Below, piece after piece: positions 36,360 to 45,188 of a stretch of DNA of 64,000 nt. This DNA is from VRUE01 sp963707965. Lineage in GTDB: Bacteria > Actinomycetota > Thermoleophilia > Solirubrobacterales > 70-9. Location of the stretch: contig CAVPRR010000007.1 in the NCBI GenBank assembly GCA_963707965.1, positions 186,001 through 250,000 on the forward strand. Reading direction: 5' to 3'. Position 1 is the first letter of the stretch; every line of letters begins with the position of its first letter. Made by a program: the position numbers and the translations under genes. The notes under the pieces are model-generated. The model searched no databases. It worked only from the letters and a program-made list of their open reading frames with translations, and was not told where the DNA came from.

Positions 36360-37205
36360 ATGTTCGAGCCCCTGCAGGACGAGTTCATGCGGCGGGCGAT
36401 CGCCGAGATGGCCCTGATCGGGATCGCGGGCGGCGCCCTGGGCTGCTGGGTCATCCTCTACCGGCTCTCCTACGCAGCCGAGTCGTTGGCCCACTCGATC
36501 TTCCCCGGCCTGGTCCTCGCCGCGATCGCGGGAGTGCCGCTGATCGTCGGTGGCGTGCCGGGCATCGTCGTCGCCGCGCTGGCGATCGCGGTTGTCTCGC
36601 GGGTTCCCGGCATCGGCCGCGAGGCGGCGGTCGGCGTGGTCGTCACCACCCTGTTCGGCCTCGGTGTGCTGCTGGCGCTCTCCCCGGACTCCCCGCCTGG
36701 CATTCAGGAGGTGCTCTTCGGCGACATCCTCGGTCCCTCCGACGCCGACCTCGCGTCCGCAGGTGTCCTCGCCCTGGTGGTCGGCGGCTCGCTCGTCCTG
36801 CTGCACGGACGATTGTTGGCCGGTGGCTTCGACCGCGGCGCGGCGCGATCCCTGGGCGCCGCGCCGGGGAAGACCGAAGCGGCGCTGCTCGTCCTGCTCG
36901 CGCTGGCGATCGTGGTCGCGGTGCAGGGCCTCGGCAACCTGCTCGTGGTCGCGGTCTTCGTCGGACCCGCCGCCACCGCCCGCCAGTTCACCGAGCGGAT
37001 CGCGCCGATGCTGGCCGTTGCCGTCACGGTCGCGGTGCTCGCCGGGCTCGCCGGGCTCTACCTCTCCTATTACGCGGGGACGGCCGGCGGCGCCTCGGTG
37101 GCGTTGGCGATTGTGGCCGCCTACCTGCTCTCGCTGCCGGCCGCTCGCCTGCTCTCGCTCCTGCGCAGCGAAAAGCGGACCCCCGCTGAGGCTACGATCG
37201 GTTAG
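36360..37205 (+). CDS. znuB: Second zinc ABC permease
   Basis: 281 residues, about eight helices, ABC-3 family: LGCWVILYRLSYAAESLAHSIFPGLVLA and GVLLALSPDS. With the permease half of 33874-35622 it can form a heterodimeric channel over ZnuC. It begins three bases after the znuC stop, and its own stop abuts the regulator gene. Confidence 0.9.
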   Translation: MFEPLQDEFMRRAIAEMALIGIAGGALGCWVILYRLSYAAESLAHSIFPGLVLAAIAGVPLIVGGVPGIVVAALAIAVVSRVPGIGREAAVGVVVTTLFGLGVLLALSPDSPPGIQEVLFGDILGPSDADLASAGVLALVVGGSLVLLHGRLLAGGFDRGAARSLGAAPGKTEAALLVLLALAIVVAVQGLGNLLVVAVFVGPAATARQFTERIAPMLAVAVTVAVLAGLAGLYLSYYAGTAGGASVALAIVAAYLLSLPAARLLSLLRSEKRTPAEATIG

Positions 37206-37652
37206 ATGCCAACCGCGGTCGACACCACCTGGGCCGAGCACGCACTGGCGAGGCTGGGTGAGGCCGGCTACCGACGCGGCGGCGCCCGCACCGCCGTCGT
37301 CGAGGCGCTGGCCCGCCACGATTGCGCGGTGAGCGCGCTGGCGCTGGAGGAGGAGCTGCGGCGGCGCAAGGTCCACGTCGGCCGCGCCAGCATCTACCGG
37401 GCTCTCGACGTGCTGGAGGAGCTGGGGCTGGTGCAGCACTTCGAGGTCGAGCGCGGGATCGCGAGCTATGAGCGAGTCAACCTCAACGGGCACCATCACC
37501 ATCACGCGATCTGCCGGCGCTGCGGGCGGATGGAGCTCTTCGAGGATCGGAGCCTCGAGCGAGCGATCGAGCAGGTGGCCGATCAGGTCCCGTTCGAGAT
37601 CGCCGAGCACGACGTGGTGCTGCGCGGCCTCTGCGAGCGCTGCGCGAACTGA
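37206..37652 (+). CDS. zur: Fur-family regulator, probably Zur
   Basis: 148 residues: winged helix (YRRGGARTAVVEALARHDC...VGRASIYRALDVLEELGLVQ), a His run (HHHHH) and the two structural-zinc pairs CRRCGR and CERC. It is the last gene of the zinc operon and adjacent to the permease stop, so it should be the zinc-sensing repressor and control its own operon. Confidence 0.88.
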   Translation: MPTAVDTTWAEHALARLGEAGYRRGGARTAVVEALARHDCAVSALALEEELRRRKVHVGRASIYRALDVLEELGLVQHFEVERGIASYERVNLNGHHHHHAICRRCGRMELFEDRSLERAIEQVADQVPFEIAEHDVVLRGLCERCAN

Positions 37653-37670
37653 GTCGGCGCGCGGGCTCCG

Positions 37671-37910
37671 TTACCTGCTCGCCGTTTGGGAAGCGGGAGG
37701 CGAACCGGCTGCGTGCGCGCTAGTCGGCTGCGTGCCCGAGCCGCTGATTAGCATGGCCGATGCCAGCAGGCCGGCGGCGAAGAGGCAGATCGTGGTGCGC
37801 CGCAGCCGCTGCGGAGTGAGCCAGGCGTAGTTGCGGGTGCCGAGCCAGGAGCGAACGCCCGTCACCGCCGCCCCGGTCGTCATCGCAGTCGCCATGCACT
37901 GCATGCACAT
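37671..37910 (-). CDS. Small Cys-rich membrane protein
   Basis: 79 residues starting MCMQCMATAMTTGAA, with a CxxC close to the N-terminus, then WLTPQRLRRTTICLFAAGLLASAMLISGSG, a membrane helix. Similar small proteins occur in other high-GC actinobacteria. Convergent with the zur gene; role unknown. Confidence 0.55.
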   Translation of the reverse strand: MCMQCMATAMTTGAAVTGVRSWLGTRNYAWLTPQRLRRTTICLFAAGLLASAMLISGSGTQPTSAHAAGSPPASQTASR

Positions 37911-38089
37911 GGCTCAAATGTAGAGCTGAAGCGGTGTCGGCCGGCGCTTCGCAGACGAGCCCGCCGCCGCTCCTCGGCTGGCATCCCCGGCCCGAGATTC
38001 AAGCGCCGGGACCGGAGACCGAAAGAACAGCCAGTTGCGAGTGAAGGGCGTCGGTCCCAAGGCCCGAACGCCGAAGCAAAGGAGCTGGT

Positions 38090-38710
38090 TTGCGGATCGG
38101 AGACAAGGCGGCGCTGGTCCTTCGCCTGGCGATCGCGGTCGCGATCGCCGTCGCCCTCGTGCCGTCCGTGGCTCTCGCCTCCCCCGGTGGCGTCGGAACG
38201 ACGTCCAGCGAGGAAGGCGCCGCCGCCACGCCGCCACCTCCGGCGACGGGCGAATGCACGCCGGAAGGCGGCGGCGTCGCCAACGGGACCTGCGCGCCGG
38301 TCAAGAAAGCGCGCCTCGTCGCCGGCAAGGCGGTGGCGCCCCGCGGTTCCCTGGAAGCCGTCAAGCAGGTGATCGCAGCCGCCAACCGCATCCGCACCAC
38401 CCCCTACGTCTGGGGCGGCGGCCACGGCCGCTGGTGGGATCGCGGCTATGACTGCTCGGGCTCGGTCGGCTACGCGCTGCACGGCGGTGGCCTGCTCGAA
38501 GCGCCGATGACCTCCGGCGAAATGGCGCGCTGGGGACTGCCGGGCAAAGGGCGCTGGATCACGATCTACGCGACCGCGCGCCACGTCTTCGCGGTGATCG
38601 CCGGCCTGCGCTGGGACACCGTCGGCGACGACACCGGGACCGGGCCACGCTGGCACGAAGACTTGGTCTCGACCGCCGGTTTCATCGCCCGCCATCCTCC
38701 GGGCTACTGA
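38090..38710 (+). CDS. Secreted NlpC/P60-like cysteine peptidase
   Basis: 206 residues. Signal peptide (LVLRLAIAVAIAVALVPSVALA), a Pro/Gly-rich linker, then an NlpC/P60-type catalytic domain: PYVWGGGHGRWWDRGYDCSGSVGYAL carries the catalytic Cys, ARHVFAVIAG the His, and a third polar residue follows (RWHED). Such enzymes cut peptidoglycan stem peptides. Start TTG 38090 with AAAGGAG six bases upstream. Confidence 0.8.
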   Translation: MRIGDKAALVLRLAIAVAIAVALVPSVALASPGGVGTTSSEEGAAATPPPPATGECTPEGGGVANGTCAPVKKARLVAGKAVAPRGSLEAVKQVIAAANRIRTTPYVWGGGHGRWWDRGYDCSGSVGYALHGGGLLEAPMTSGEMARWGLPGKGRWITIYATARHVFAVIAGLRWDTVGDDTGTGPRWHEDLVSTAGFIARHPPGY

Positions 38711-38720
38711 GCATCGACAA

Positions 38721-38750
38721 GCGGGCGAGCGGGCCCTTGCCCGCCCGCCG
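38721..38750. terminator. GC-rich hairpin between convergent genes
   Basis: GCGGGCGAGC...GCCCGCCCGC can fold into a strong stem in the gap between the peptidase and the YcnI-like gene. No T-run follows. Placement suggests a shared terminator. Confidence 0.45.
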
Positions 38751-38769
38751 CCTGCAGTGAGAAGTGCCG

Positions 38770-39324
38770 CTACACGGTTTTCCGCGAGCGCACCAACGCC
38801 GCGCCGCCGGCCAGCAGGCCAAGGGCGCCGGGGATCAGCGCCGCGATTCCGAGACCCTTGCTGGCGCCCTCGGAATCATCGTTCGACTCCTCCCCGGAAT
38901 CGGCAGTTGCGCCGTGGTGGCCCTCGCTGCCTTCGGTGACGGCGACCTGGGGCGCCGGCTCCTCGGATTCCGGGGCGCCGATCCAGCGCACCACTTCCCC
39001 GTTGTCATAGGTCTGGATCGCCTTGAACGTCAGGGTGTCTCCGGCTTCACCGGGGATCTGGACCGAGATCGGGAAGTCCTGAAACTGCCCTGGCTGGATG
39101 CCGGCTTTGTCGCTGTCGGCGGTCCAGGTCATCTCGCGGACCTCGCTGGTGACCGGCCCGTCGTCGGTCTGCACCGGCTTGGCGAGCTTCTGCGTCTTCA
39201 CGTCCACTGACCAGCCCGGAACGGCCTGGTAGGAGGCGAGGACGAAGCCAGCCGGGAGCTGCACGTCGACCTTGGTCGTCGCCGAGTTCGCCGCCCCTGT
39301 CGCAGACGAGTATGTGCCTGCCAC
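38770..39324 (-). pseudogene. YcnI-like protein, N-terminus lost
   Basis: 184 residues from GTG 39324 covering the DUF1775 (YcnI) domain from TTKVDVQLPAGFV to a C-terminal membrane anchor (ALIPGALGLLAGGAALVRSRK). The normal first 50 residues, including the signal peptide and the N-terminal copper-binding His, are absent: a TGA lies four codons upstream. What precedes it belongs to a TA module, so the 5' end was probably replaced at about 39,325. Confidence 0.7.
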
Positions 39325-39577
39325 CCGGCTTGCTCAGGAATTTCAAGCCGCCTGGCAAGACTCCTGAAGGCTACTCGCCCGTAGCCTGCAGCCCGGCTGG
39401 CGCGACCGCAAACGTCGATACGATCAGCTTTCAATACGCGGTTCCAGCGACAGCAAGGAAGCAATCAAGAAGACCACGAAATCGAGGACGCGCATCGGTG
39501 CTGACGATCCCAGAATCGCCCGCGCCATCTTCACGCTGCGCGAAACGGCCGCCTACCTCGATGTCCCAAAGTCGACC

Positions 39578-40171
39578 GTGCATTGGTGGGCTCGCGTGCA
39601 GGATGCCAAGCACCCTTTGATTACCTGCTTCCCGCCCCGTGGACGGCAGGCGACCGTCCCGTTCATTGGCTTCGCCGAGGCATTCGTCCTTTCCAGCTTC
39701 AGGCGGGCAGGGGTGCCGCTCCAACGAATCCGGCCCGCCGTTGAGGTTCTCGCCAAGGAGATTGGCGTCGAGTACGCACTCGCGTCTAGGCGCCTCTACA
39801 CCGACGGGGCGGAGGTGCTCTTTGACTACGCAAACAAGCACGGAGAGCGCGAGGTGATGGATCTGGTGGTGGTCCGCACCAAGCAGCGCCAGTTCTCCGG
39901 AGTCGTCAAGGACTATCTGAAACGCATCCACTACGGTGGCGACGGCTGGGCCGACTCGGTGCGGCTACCGACCTATGCAAATGCCGACGTGATCGTCGAC
40001 CCCAAGGTTGCGTTCGGTCTCCCTCTGGTCATCCACGGAGGGGCCCGCGTCGAGGATCTCGTCGATCGGTTCCAGGCTGGCGATTCCGTCAAGGAGATCG
40101 CAGCCGACTTCAGCGTCCCCCCCGGTCAGGTGGAGGACGTGATCCGGGTCGCAACCCGAGCGGCGGCCTGA
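39578..40171 (+). CDS. DUF433-type antitoxin
   Basis: 197 residues from GTG 39578, C-terminal DUF433 winged-helix part (PLVIHGGARVEDLVDRFQAGDSVKEIAADFSVPPGQVEDVIRVA). The same frame upstream encodes more of the protein (IFTLRETAAYLDVPKSTV, a helix-turn-helix) back to about 39,500 without a start codon, so the true start is upstream or hidden by an indel. It pairs with the PIN-like gene that follows, as in VapB45/VapC45 systems. Confidence 0.65.
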   Translation: MHWWARVQDAKHPLITCFPPRGRQATVPFIGFAEAFVLSSFRRAGVPLQRIRPAVEVLAKEIGVEYALASRRLYTDGAEVLFDYANKHGEREVMDLVVVRTKQRQFSGVVKDYLKRIHYGGDGWADSVRLPTYANADVIVDPKVAFGLPLVIHGGARVEDLVDRFQAGDSVKEIAADFSVPPGQVEDVIRVATRAAA

Positions 40172-40211
40172 TCCGCCGCCCACAAGGGGCCGCATCAGAT
40201 AGCCGGCGGCG

Positions 40212-40624
40212 ATGGCCTCTCGCAGCGAACAGTCAACCGAGTTCTTCGTGGACCGCAGCCTCGGCAAGAGCATTGTGGAGGGCCTGCGCGCAGCGGGGTT
40301 GACTGTATCCACTCAATGGCGGACATCTATGGCGAGAACCAAGCCCAACGCCTCCCCGACGAGACCTGGCTGCGCGACGCCGGCAGGAACAACTGGATCG
40401 TCCTCACCAAGGATGACGCGATCCGTCGGCGCCCCGCGGAGCGCGACGCGCTGATCGAGGCGGCCGTCCGCGTGTTCTGCCTGACCAAACGCAACCTCCG
40501 AGGCGCCGAGCAAACGGTGAGGTTCGTCTCGAATCGCCATCGGATAATCCGCCAGGCCAACAAGCCCGGTCCACATATCTACGGCGTGTACGAGCACGGG
40601 CTCAGACGACTATGGCCCAAATAA
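40212..40624 (+). pseudogene. VapC45-like PIN toxin, frameshifted
   Basis: The first part (FFVDRSLGKSIVEGLRAAGLTVS) and the second (ADIYGENQAQRLPDETWLRDAGRNNWIVLTKDDAI...) are in different frames, joined by one missing base near 40,305. Together they give a normal PIN-like toxin. As written it is inactive. Follows the DUF433 antitoxin by 40 bases. Confidence 0.7.
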
Positions 40625-40630
40625 AGCCAA

Positions 40631-40672
40631 ATAACGGGGCGGGATTCGAACCCGTGACCTTCGGCCTATGAG
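40631..40672. repeat. Diverged tRNA-Met-like attachment remnant
   Basis: A 42-bp stretch like the anticodon-to-3'-end part of tRNA-fMet (minus strand) with about five differences from the 43-bp copies at 42,476, 46,629 and 63,098. It lacks any 5' half of a tRNA. It likely marks the oldest insertion in the array, or another tRNA gene once used. Confidence 0.65.
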
Positions 40673-40812
40673 GTCTCTGGCGCTGGTTGACCAGCTCGTT
40701 TCTTGCCCCAACGAACCCAGCCGCAGCGCCCTCTATCGAGAAGGGCCCCATTCCTGGAACCCTTTCTCTGGTAGCGGAGCCCGATTTGTCTCTCAGTACC
40801 ACCCGCGCATCA

Positions 40813-42207
40813 CTACAGGCGCTGGACGCGAATCGTCCGGACCTTGAGCTCGAGCGTGTTGTCCCAGCCGTCGCCGCCGTCCGTTAGACCGCCGGTGATC
40901 AGCTGCCGGCCGTCTTGCGGGAGAACGAACTTCACAGGGCCGCTGCCCACGAGGGCGGTGGCGGGCTGACCGGAGATGGGAGGCGCTGGGTACGGGCAGG
41001 TGACCGTGACCGTTGCCAGCGCCCCTTTGTCCGCCCCCCATTCGACCTCCATCCCGCTACCGGCGCGGCTCAGCTTCACGGTCCAGTCCCCATTCGAGAC
41101 CGGGTCTCCGTACGAGCAACCGATCGTGCTGGTAACGGCCACACCCGTCCACCCGATCGGGGCGGACGCCTGCCAGCGCGTCGGGCCCTGCGCATCGCGC
41201 TCCGTCGGCGGGGCCGTGATCGGTTGGGCGCTCAGCGTGCCGGTGGCGGAATGGGTCGCGAAGTTCGCCCTGCCGGTCCCCGTAAATGTGACCTCGAAAA
41301 CCTCGCCATAGGCGCAAATCCGCTTGGCCAGGCGCGCGGCAAGCGCCTGCTCTGCCTCGAAGATCCGCCCCCCTTGCATCGTTCCCGAGAGCGCCTCGAG
41401 GCGCCTGCCGGTGCGCGCGTCGACGAGCGTGATCGTGTAGCCGAGGTCGTTCCCGCGGGTCTCCAACCGCCCCTTGACGACGATGTCCGGGAGCACGAAG
41501 TTGCGCCGCGGGACCGTCGACGGATCGAAATAGCGGGATTTCCCCAGGTCCAACTCCCGCTCGACCAGCACACGGTCGCTCGAGTTCACCACCTCGGTGC
41601 TGCGACACGGTGTGGCGGTTAGATCGGCCTGCAGCAGCGCGCTGAGCCCACGGTTCATCACGCCCAGGTTGCCGGTCGCGCCCGTGAAGTACTCGATCGA
41701 AAAGGCGATGTCGCCGGGGCTGATGGCGCCGCTCTCCTGGGTGTACGCGGCATGTGCGGAAGGTGAGCCCGTGGCCGTCGCCGTTCCGCGATTCGGCTCG
41801 GAGATCCGTACCCCGCTTCGGCGCTGGCCGCGGGCGAGCGTCAGCGGGATCAGGCGGCGCACGGACGCCCCGGCGCGACCCTCCTCGGGCGTAACGGTCG
41901 TCACGAGGAGATAGGCGCCGGGCGCGAGCCCCAGACGGAAGGTGCCCCCCCGCTTGGGCGTCGCCTTCGCGACCAGGTGCGCTCCCGCGAGGTCGAATAC
42001 GCGGATCTCGGTCAGCGCTCGCGCTTCGGGTGGGAGATCGCCGGTGACCTTCCCGACGACCGTCGGAGCTGCCGCGCCGGCCGTGCCGGCGGTGAACAAG
42101 GCAGCGCAGGCGGACACGACCAGCGCAACTGACACGACCCGGCCGATGCCCGCCGTCGTCCAACGGCGGGCTTGCGGTACGAGCGAGCTGAGTCGGATGG
42201 AGGCCAT
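40813..42207 (-). CDS. Secreted protein with CsgG-like domain
   Basis: About 464 residues from ATG 42207. A signal peptide (VVSVALVVSACAALFTAGTAGA) is followed by a carboxypeptidase-regulatory-like beta domain (VVGKVTG...AHLVAKATPKRGGTFRLGLAPGAYLLVTT). A CsgG-like alpha/beta domain comes next (IAFSIEYFTGATGN...RVLVERELDLGKSRYF...DIVVKGRLETRGNDLGYTITLVDARTGR). The end is two beta-rich stretches. CsgG is an outer-membrane channel subunit; here, in a presumed monoderm, the fold probably has another role. Confidence 0.55.
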   Translation of the reverse strand: MASIRLSSLVPQARRWTTAGIGRVVSVALVVSACAALFTAGTAGAAAPTVVGKVTGDLPPEARALTEIRVFDLAGAHLVAKATPKRGGTFRLGLAPGAYLLVTTVTPEEGRAGASVRRLIPLTLARGQRRSGVRISEPNRGTATATGSPSAHAAYTQESGAISPGDIAFSIEYFTGATGNLGVMNRGLSALLQADLTATPCRSTEVVNSSDRVLVERELDLGKSRYFDPSTVPRRNFVLPDIVVKGRLETRGNDLGYTITLVDARTGRRLEALSGTMQGGRIFEAEQALAARLAKRICAYGEVFEVTFTGTGRANFATHSATGTLSAQPITAPPTERDAQGPTRWQASAPIGWTGVAVTSTIGCSYGDPVSNGDWTVKLSRAGSGMEVEWGADKGALATVTVTCPYPAPPISGQPATALVGSGPVKFVLPQDGRQLITGGLTDGGDGWDNTLELKVRTIRVQRL

Positions 42208-42475
42208 GGAGTTCCGGGTCCCGCCGATCGGAACCCCGTCAACCGTAACTTCGTCTGTTCGCACACGCAAGCCGATCGCTTATCGTCGATCGCATCCGGC
42301 TCCCCTCGCGGCGCTAACACGCCGAGCGAGCTGGGAGGGGCGGAGGAACACCGCATCGCACTGCTGCTTCCCCGCGACTCACGACTGAGACGCGTTTCCG
42401 GGACACATCTTGGGAAACGAGAACACCCTCCCCCCGAACCCCCCAAAGCCTCCGCGGATGCGCGGCCTTCGTAAA

Positions 42476-42518
<43 letters not shown>

Positions 42519-42600
42519 GTCTTTCCGACTGCTGGATCTGGCTTGATTCGTGCCTGTGGAGGGGGTCGCAGTTGCCCTGAGTTGGGGGCACTTTCCCTCA

Positions 42601-42624
42601 ATTTGTGACCCGATTTGTGACCCG
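42601..42624. repeat. Tandem 12-bp repeat beside attachment site
   Basis: ATTTGTGACCCG twice in a row, 83 bp from the tRNA core. Same position and layout as the ACTTGGTACCC pairs next to the other cores, so probably an integrase or excisionase binding arm. Confidence 0.6.
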
Positions 42625-42674
42625 CCTGGAAGTCCTGTAGGCGTTGAAGCGCCTGGCGCCCGGCGGCTTGTCGC

Positions 42675-43055
42675 TCAAGCCGATGCCGCGACGACCGAGA
42701 CATCGTCGTAGTCGATCGCTCCCCGCTTCTGCGCCCGAGCGGTGACGAGCGACGGCTTGCGGCTCGTGGGGGCGACATCGAGCACGAACTCGATCCCGAG
42801 TCGGCGGACGGCGTTGATGATCGTGTCGATCTCGGGGTTGTGCTCCCCGGACTCGAGCTTCACGACGCGCGGCTGGGAGACGCCGAGCTTCTTCGCCAGA
42901 GCACGCTGGCTCAGCTCGTGCTCAGCCCGGTAACGCAGCAGCGTCGCGGCGAACTCGCGCGCCGGAGCGAGACGCTGCCACTCGGCCTTGAAGCTGGGGT
43001 CGGCGAGTTGCTCCTCCGCCAGGAGCGCATCGAATGTCTTCGTCGAAGCTGCCAT
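42675..43055 (-). CDS. HigA-type helix-turn-helix antitoxin
   Basis: 126 residues with an Xre-type HTH in the middle (LSQRALAKKLGVSQPRVVKLESGEHNPEIDTIINAVRRLGIEF). It follows the HigB-like toxin by 34 bases, the reversed toxin-first order of HigBA modules. Confidence 0.82.
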   Translation of the reverse strand: MAASTKTFDALLAEEQLADPSFKAEWQRLAPAREFAATLLRYRAEHELSQRALAKKLGVSQPRVVKLESGEHNPEIDTIINAVRRLGIEFVLDVAPTSRKPSLVTARAQKRGAIDYDDVSVVAASA

Positions 43056-43089
43056 CAGGTTTTGGGATGATAACAGTTCTATTATCGGA

Positions 43090-43407
43090 TTAACGATGGC
43101 GGCTGAGGCGGCCTTCCGCGCTGGCGACTGCCCGGTCGAAGTCCTTCTTCTTCGCCGCGACCGCCAGCACGACGAACCGCTGTCCGAGCCTCGCGTAGAT
43201 CGGCCGGACCTCGCAGGCTCCCTGCCTGGGTCGCAGCTCGAACAGGTCCGTCCTCCCCTTCAACGACTTCATGTGAGGCGAAGGAAGATCCGGCCCGACG
43301 TCCCTCAGCTTCTGAACGACGTTGAACACGGCCTTGCGATCGCCGCGTGACTTCACGTCCTCGAAGTCGAGGACCGCATCGTTATCGAAGTCCCCGTGTC
43401 GCCCCAC
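43090..43407 (-). CDS. HigB/Gp49-type toxin
   Basis: 105 residues from GTG 43407: AVFNVVQKLRDVGPDLPSPHMKSLKGRTDLFELRP, then RPIYARLGQRFVVLAVAAKKKDFDRAVASAEGRL. This is the phage-derived Gp49/HigB branch of RelE toxins, which cut mRNA at the ribosome. Toxin precedes antitoxin. Its first 12 bases overlap the start of the divergent gene at 43396. Confidence 0.82.
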   Translation of the reverse strand: MGRHGDFDNDAVLDFEDVKSRGDRKAVFNVVQKLRDVGPDLPSPHMKSLKGRTDLFELRPRQGACEVRPIYARLGQRFVVLAVAAKKKDFDRAVASAEGRLSRHR

Positions 43408-43866
43408 TGGCCCGGACCGCGGCGCAAGAAGGAGTTCGAGCCCCACGACGACCAGACCAAAGTCCTGATCCGCACCATCGACGAGCTCTACCGACTGCCA
43501 GAGAGCAATACCGTCGTCCCGCTCCTCGAAGACTGGAAATGGCGGGACAAGATGGAGACCGCGGCCGAGAAGCAGCGCTACCTCGAGCCGATGCTGGCGC
43601 GGGTGAGCCGTGCGCCGGAGAAGCACCGCGGGGAGCTGATCTTCCTTCTGCTGGTCTGCGAGCTGCAAGGAGTCGAGCGCTCCACCGTCTACAACTCCAA
43701 GGCGCAGGCGCTCCGAAACCTCAACGACGACGACTGCTTCTTCATGGCACTGTGCGGGATGCGGCTGGTGCGCGATTCCGAGCGCCGCGCGCAGCTGATG
43801 GAGAAGTATCCCGATGGACGCCTGAAAGACGGGCGGCGAATCGTCCACATCGACGAGGCGGCCTGA
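43396..43866 (+). CDS. Unrecognised soluble protein
   Basis: 156 residues, mixed charge, mostly helical by composition, with CELQGVERSTVYNSKAQALRNLNDDDCFFMALCGMRLVRDSERRA. I know no family for it. The GTG at 43396 overlaps the divergent toxin start; ATG 43552 would halve the protein. Within a mobile segment, so it could be a phage-derived or defence accessory gene. Confidence 0.55.
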   Translation: MSPHWPGPRRKKEFEPHDDQTKVLIRTIDELYRLPESNTVVPLLEDWKWRDKMETAAEKQRYLEPMLARVSRAPEKHRGELIFLLLVCELQGVERSTVYNSKAQALRNLNDDDCFFMALCGMRLVRDSERRAQLMEKYPDGRLKDGRRIVHIDEAA

Positions 43867-43900
43867 GAGACGTTCGTCGACTGGCAGATAGTCGGGCGCG

Positions 43901-44074
43901 ATGGCCTCTCAAATGGACAGGCTCCGCGTCGAGCACGCCACCGCGCTTGTCAAGCAACGGACGGCCCAGGTCGAGTTGCGCGCTCGCTGGATTCAGCTCC
44001 TGACATCATTGGTCACCCTGGCGACTGCCGCCGTGTCCGTGCTCGGCGGACTCCTCATCGCCTTGCGGCTCTAG
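43901..44074 (+). CDS. 57-residue single-pass membrane peptide
   Basis: MASQMDRLRVEHATALVKQRTAQ...RWIQLLTSLVTLATAAVSVLGGLLIALRL: a charged amphipathic half and one C-terminal membrane helix. The 34-base stretch ahead of the ATG resembles that before the VapC45-like gene at 40212 (GATAG...ATGGCCTCTC). Function unknown. Confidence 0.45.
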   Translation: MASQMDRLRVEHATALVKQRTAQVELRARWIQLLTSLVTLATAAVSVLGGLLIALRL

Positions 44075-44122
44075 ACGCTGCTCGCGGAGATCGGGAGCGT
44101 CTCAAGACCGCGGCCCTGCGTC

Positions 44123-44632
44123 TCAGGTACCGGCGGGCTGCGGCGGTGGCGGAAGCACCTGGAGTTTCCGCTCCCCTGGAAAAAGCTTTGCTATGGCCTC
44201 GCCGAGGGCCTCGAAGTGCTCTTGATCCGCGGTGCAGACGGCCTCGCCGGCCAGCCATGCCGTGGCTGCGATCTGAATATCGGCGATCCAGGCGACCCTA
44301 CGCTCCGGCTTGGTCCCCCGCTCCCGCGGCGAGCGGGCGGTCGGGCCCGTCGGTGGGATGGGCAGCAACGCTCGCAGCTGGCCGGCGAGCAGCGCCGCCT
44401 CCCAGCTCAGCGGCAGCACCTCCAGCACCCCGACGGAGAACAGCTCCCTGAACCAGATGAGCAGGGCTGCGAACCTGGCATCGGCCTGGCGCTCCAAGCC
44501 AAAGGCGATCTCCTGAACCGTGGGCGCAGCCAAGAGGAAGGGCTCGTCCGCGAGCGCCGCCTCGCTTGCCAGCTCAAAGAGCGGATCGTTTGGATGCAGG
44601 CCGGAGGCGACCGAGGTGTCCCATACCGCCAT
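44123..44632 (-). CDS. PIN-domain toxin, VapC type
   Basis: 169 residues. First Asp in AVWDTSVASGL, Glu in VQEIAFGLER, Asp in WIADIQIAATAWL and the last acidic group in TADQEHFEALG. A typical VapC nuclease with a Pro-rich tail. The antitoxin gene precedes it by 12 bases. Confidence 0.85.
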   Translation of the reverse strand: MAVWDTSVASGLHPNDPLFELASEAALADEPFLLAAPTVQEIAFGLERQADARFAALLIWFRELFSVGVLEVLPLSWEAALLAGQLRALLPIPPTGPTARSPRERGTKPERRVAWIADIQIAATAWLAGEAVCTADQEHFEALGEAIAKLFPGERKLQVLPPPPQPAGT

Positions 44633-44644
44633 TTGCGCGACGTC

Positions 44645-44956
44645 CTAGCTGCGGTCGGCGAGGATCGCCTCGCGCGCCTCCTGCGGCGAGGGTAGGGCTC
44701 CGGCGGCAGAGCTATCCAGCCCTGAGACCGCCTTGCGATGCCGAGCGATCACCCGCTGGCGAGCGCGGTGGCGACTTGCCGCGTCGGCGCCAAGCTGAGC
44801 GAGATAGACGAGCGCCTCATTCTCGCTCACCCCAAGACTCCGAGCTGTTCGTGACAGCTCGGCTTCGAGAGCGGTCGGGACACGCAGCGTCGTGCGACGA
44901 CCCTGGCTTCGAGTGTCGCTCGGGCCAGCTGGCCGACTTCTCTGCCTGGTTGCCAT
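44645..44956 (-). CDS. Antitoxin partner of the PIN toxin
   Basis: 103 residues from ATG 44956; basic start, then GRRTTLRVPTALEAELSRTARSLGVSENEALVYLAQLG, a ribbon-helix-helix-like segment, and a disordered tail. Order and spacing make it the VapB-type partner. Confidence 0.75.
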   Translation of the reverse strand: MATRQRSRPAGPSDTRSQGRRTTLRVPTALEAELSRTARSLGVSENEALVYLAQLGADAASRHRARQRVIARHRKAVSGLDSSAAGALPSPQEAREAILADRS

Positions 44957-45188
44957 AGAGATACCGTAGCGCATCAATCTGATGCGTCGGTCTCGTTTGC
45001 ATCCTCGGAGGAAGACTCTCCCACCCTCCCCCTCCGGTCCAAAGGCCGCGCCCGGGCCGAGTGATCGTAGGGCTCGCTCTGGACCGCCCATAAGCTGGGA
45101 GCGGCGGCATGAGCACCCGGGGCCTGCTCGCGATCGAGGCCGGCCTCGTGCTTGTCCTCGTCACGGCACTCTGGGCGGTGAGGAGCCG

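Noticed and set aside
40631..40672. Considered as a functional tRNA-Met gene
   Set aside because: Only the anticodon-to-3' part is present; the sequence beyond it does not supply a D-arm or acceptor 5' strand.
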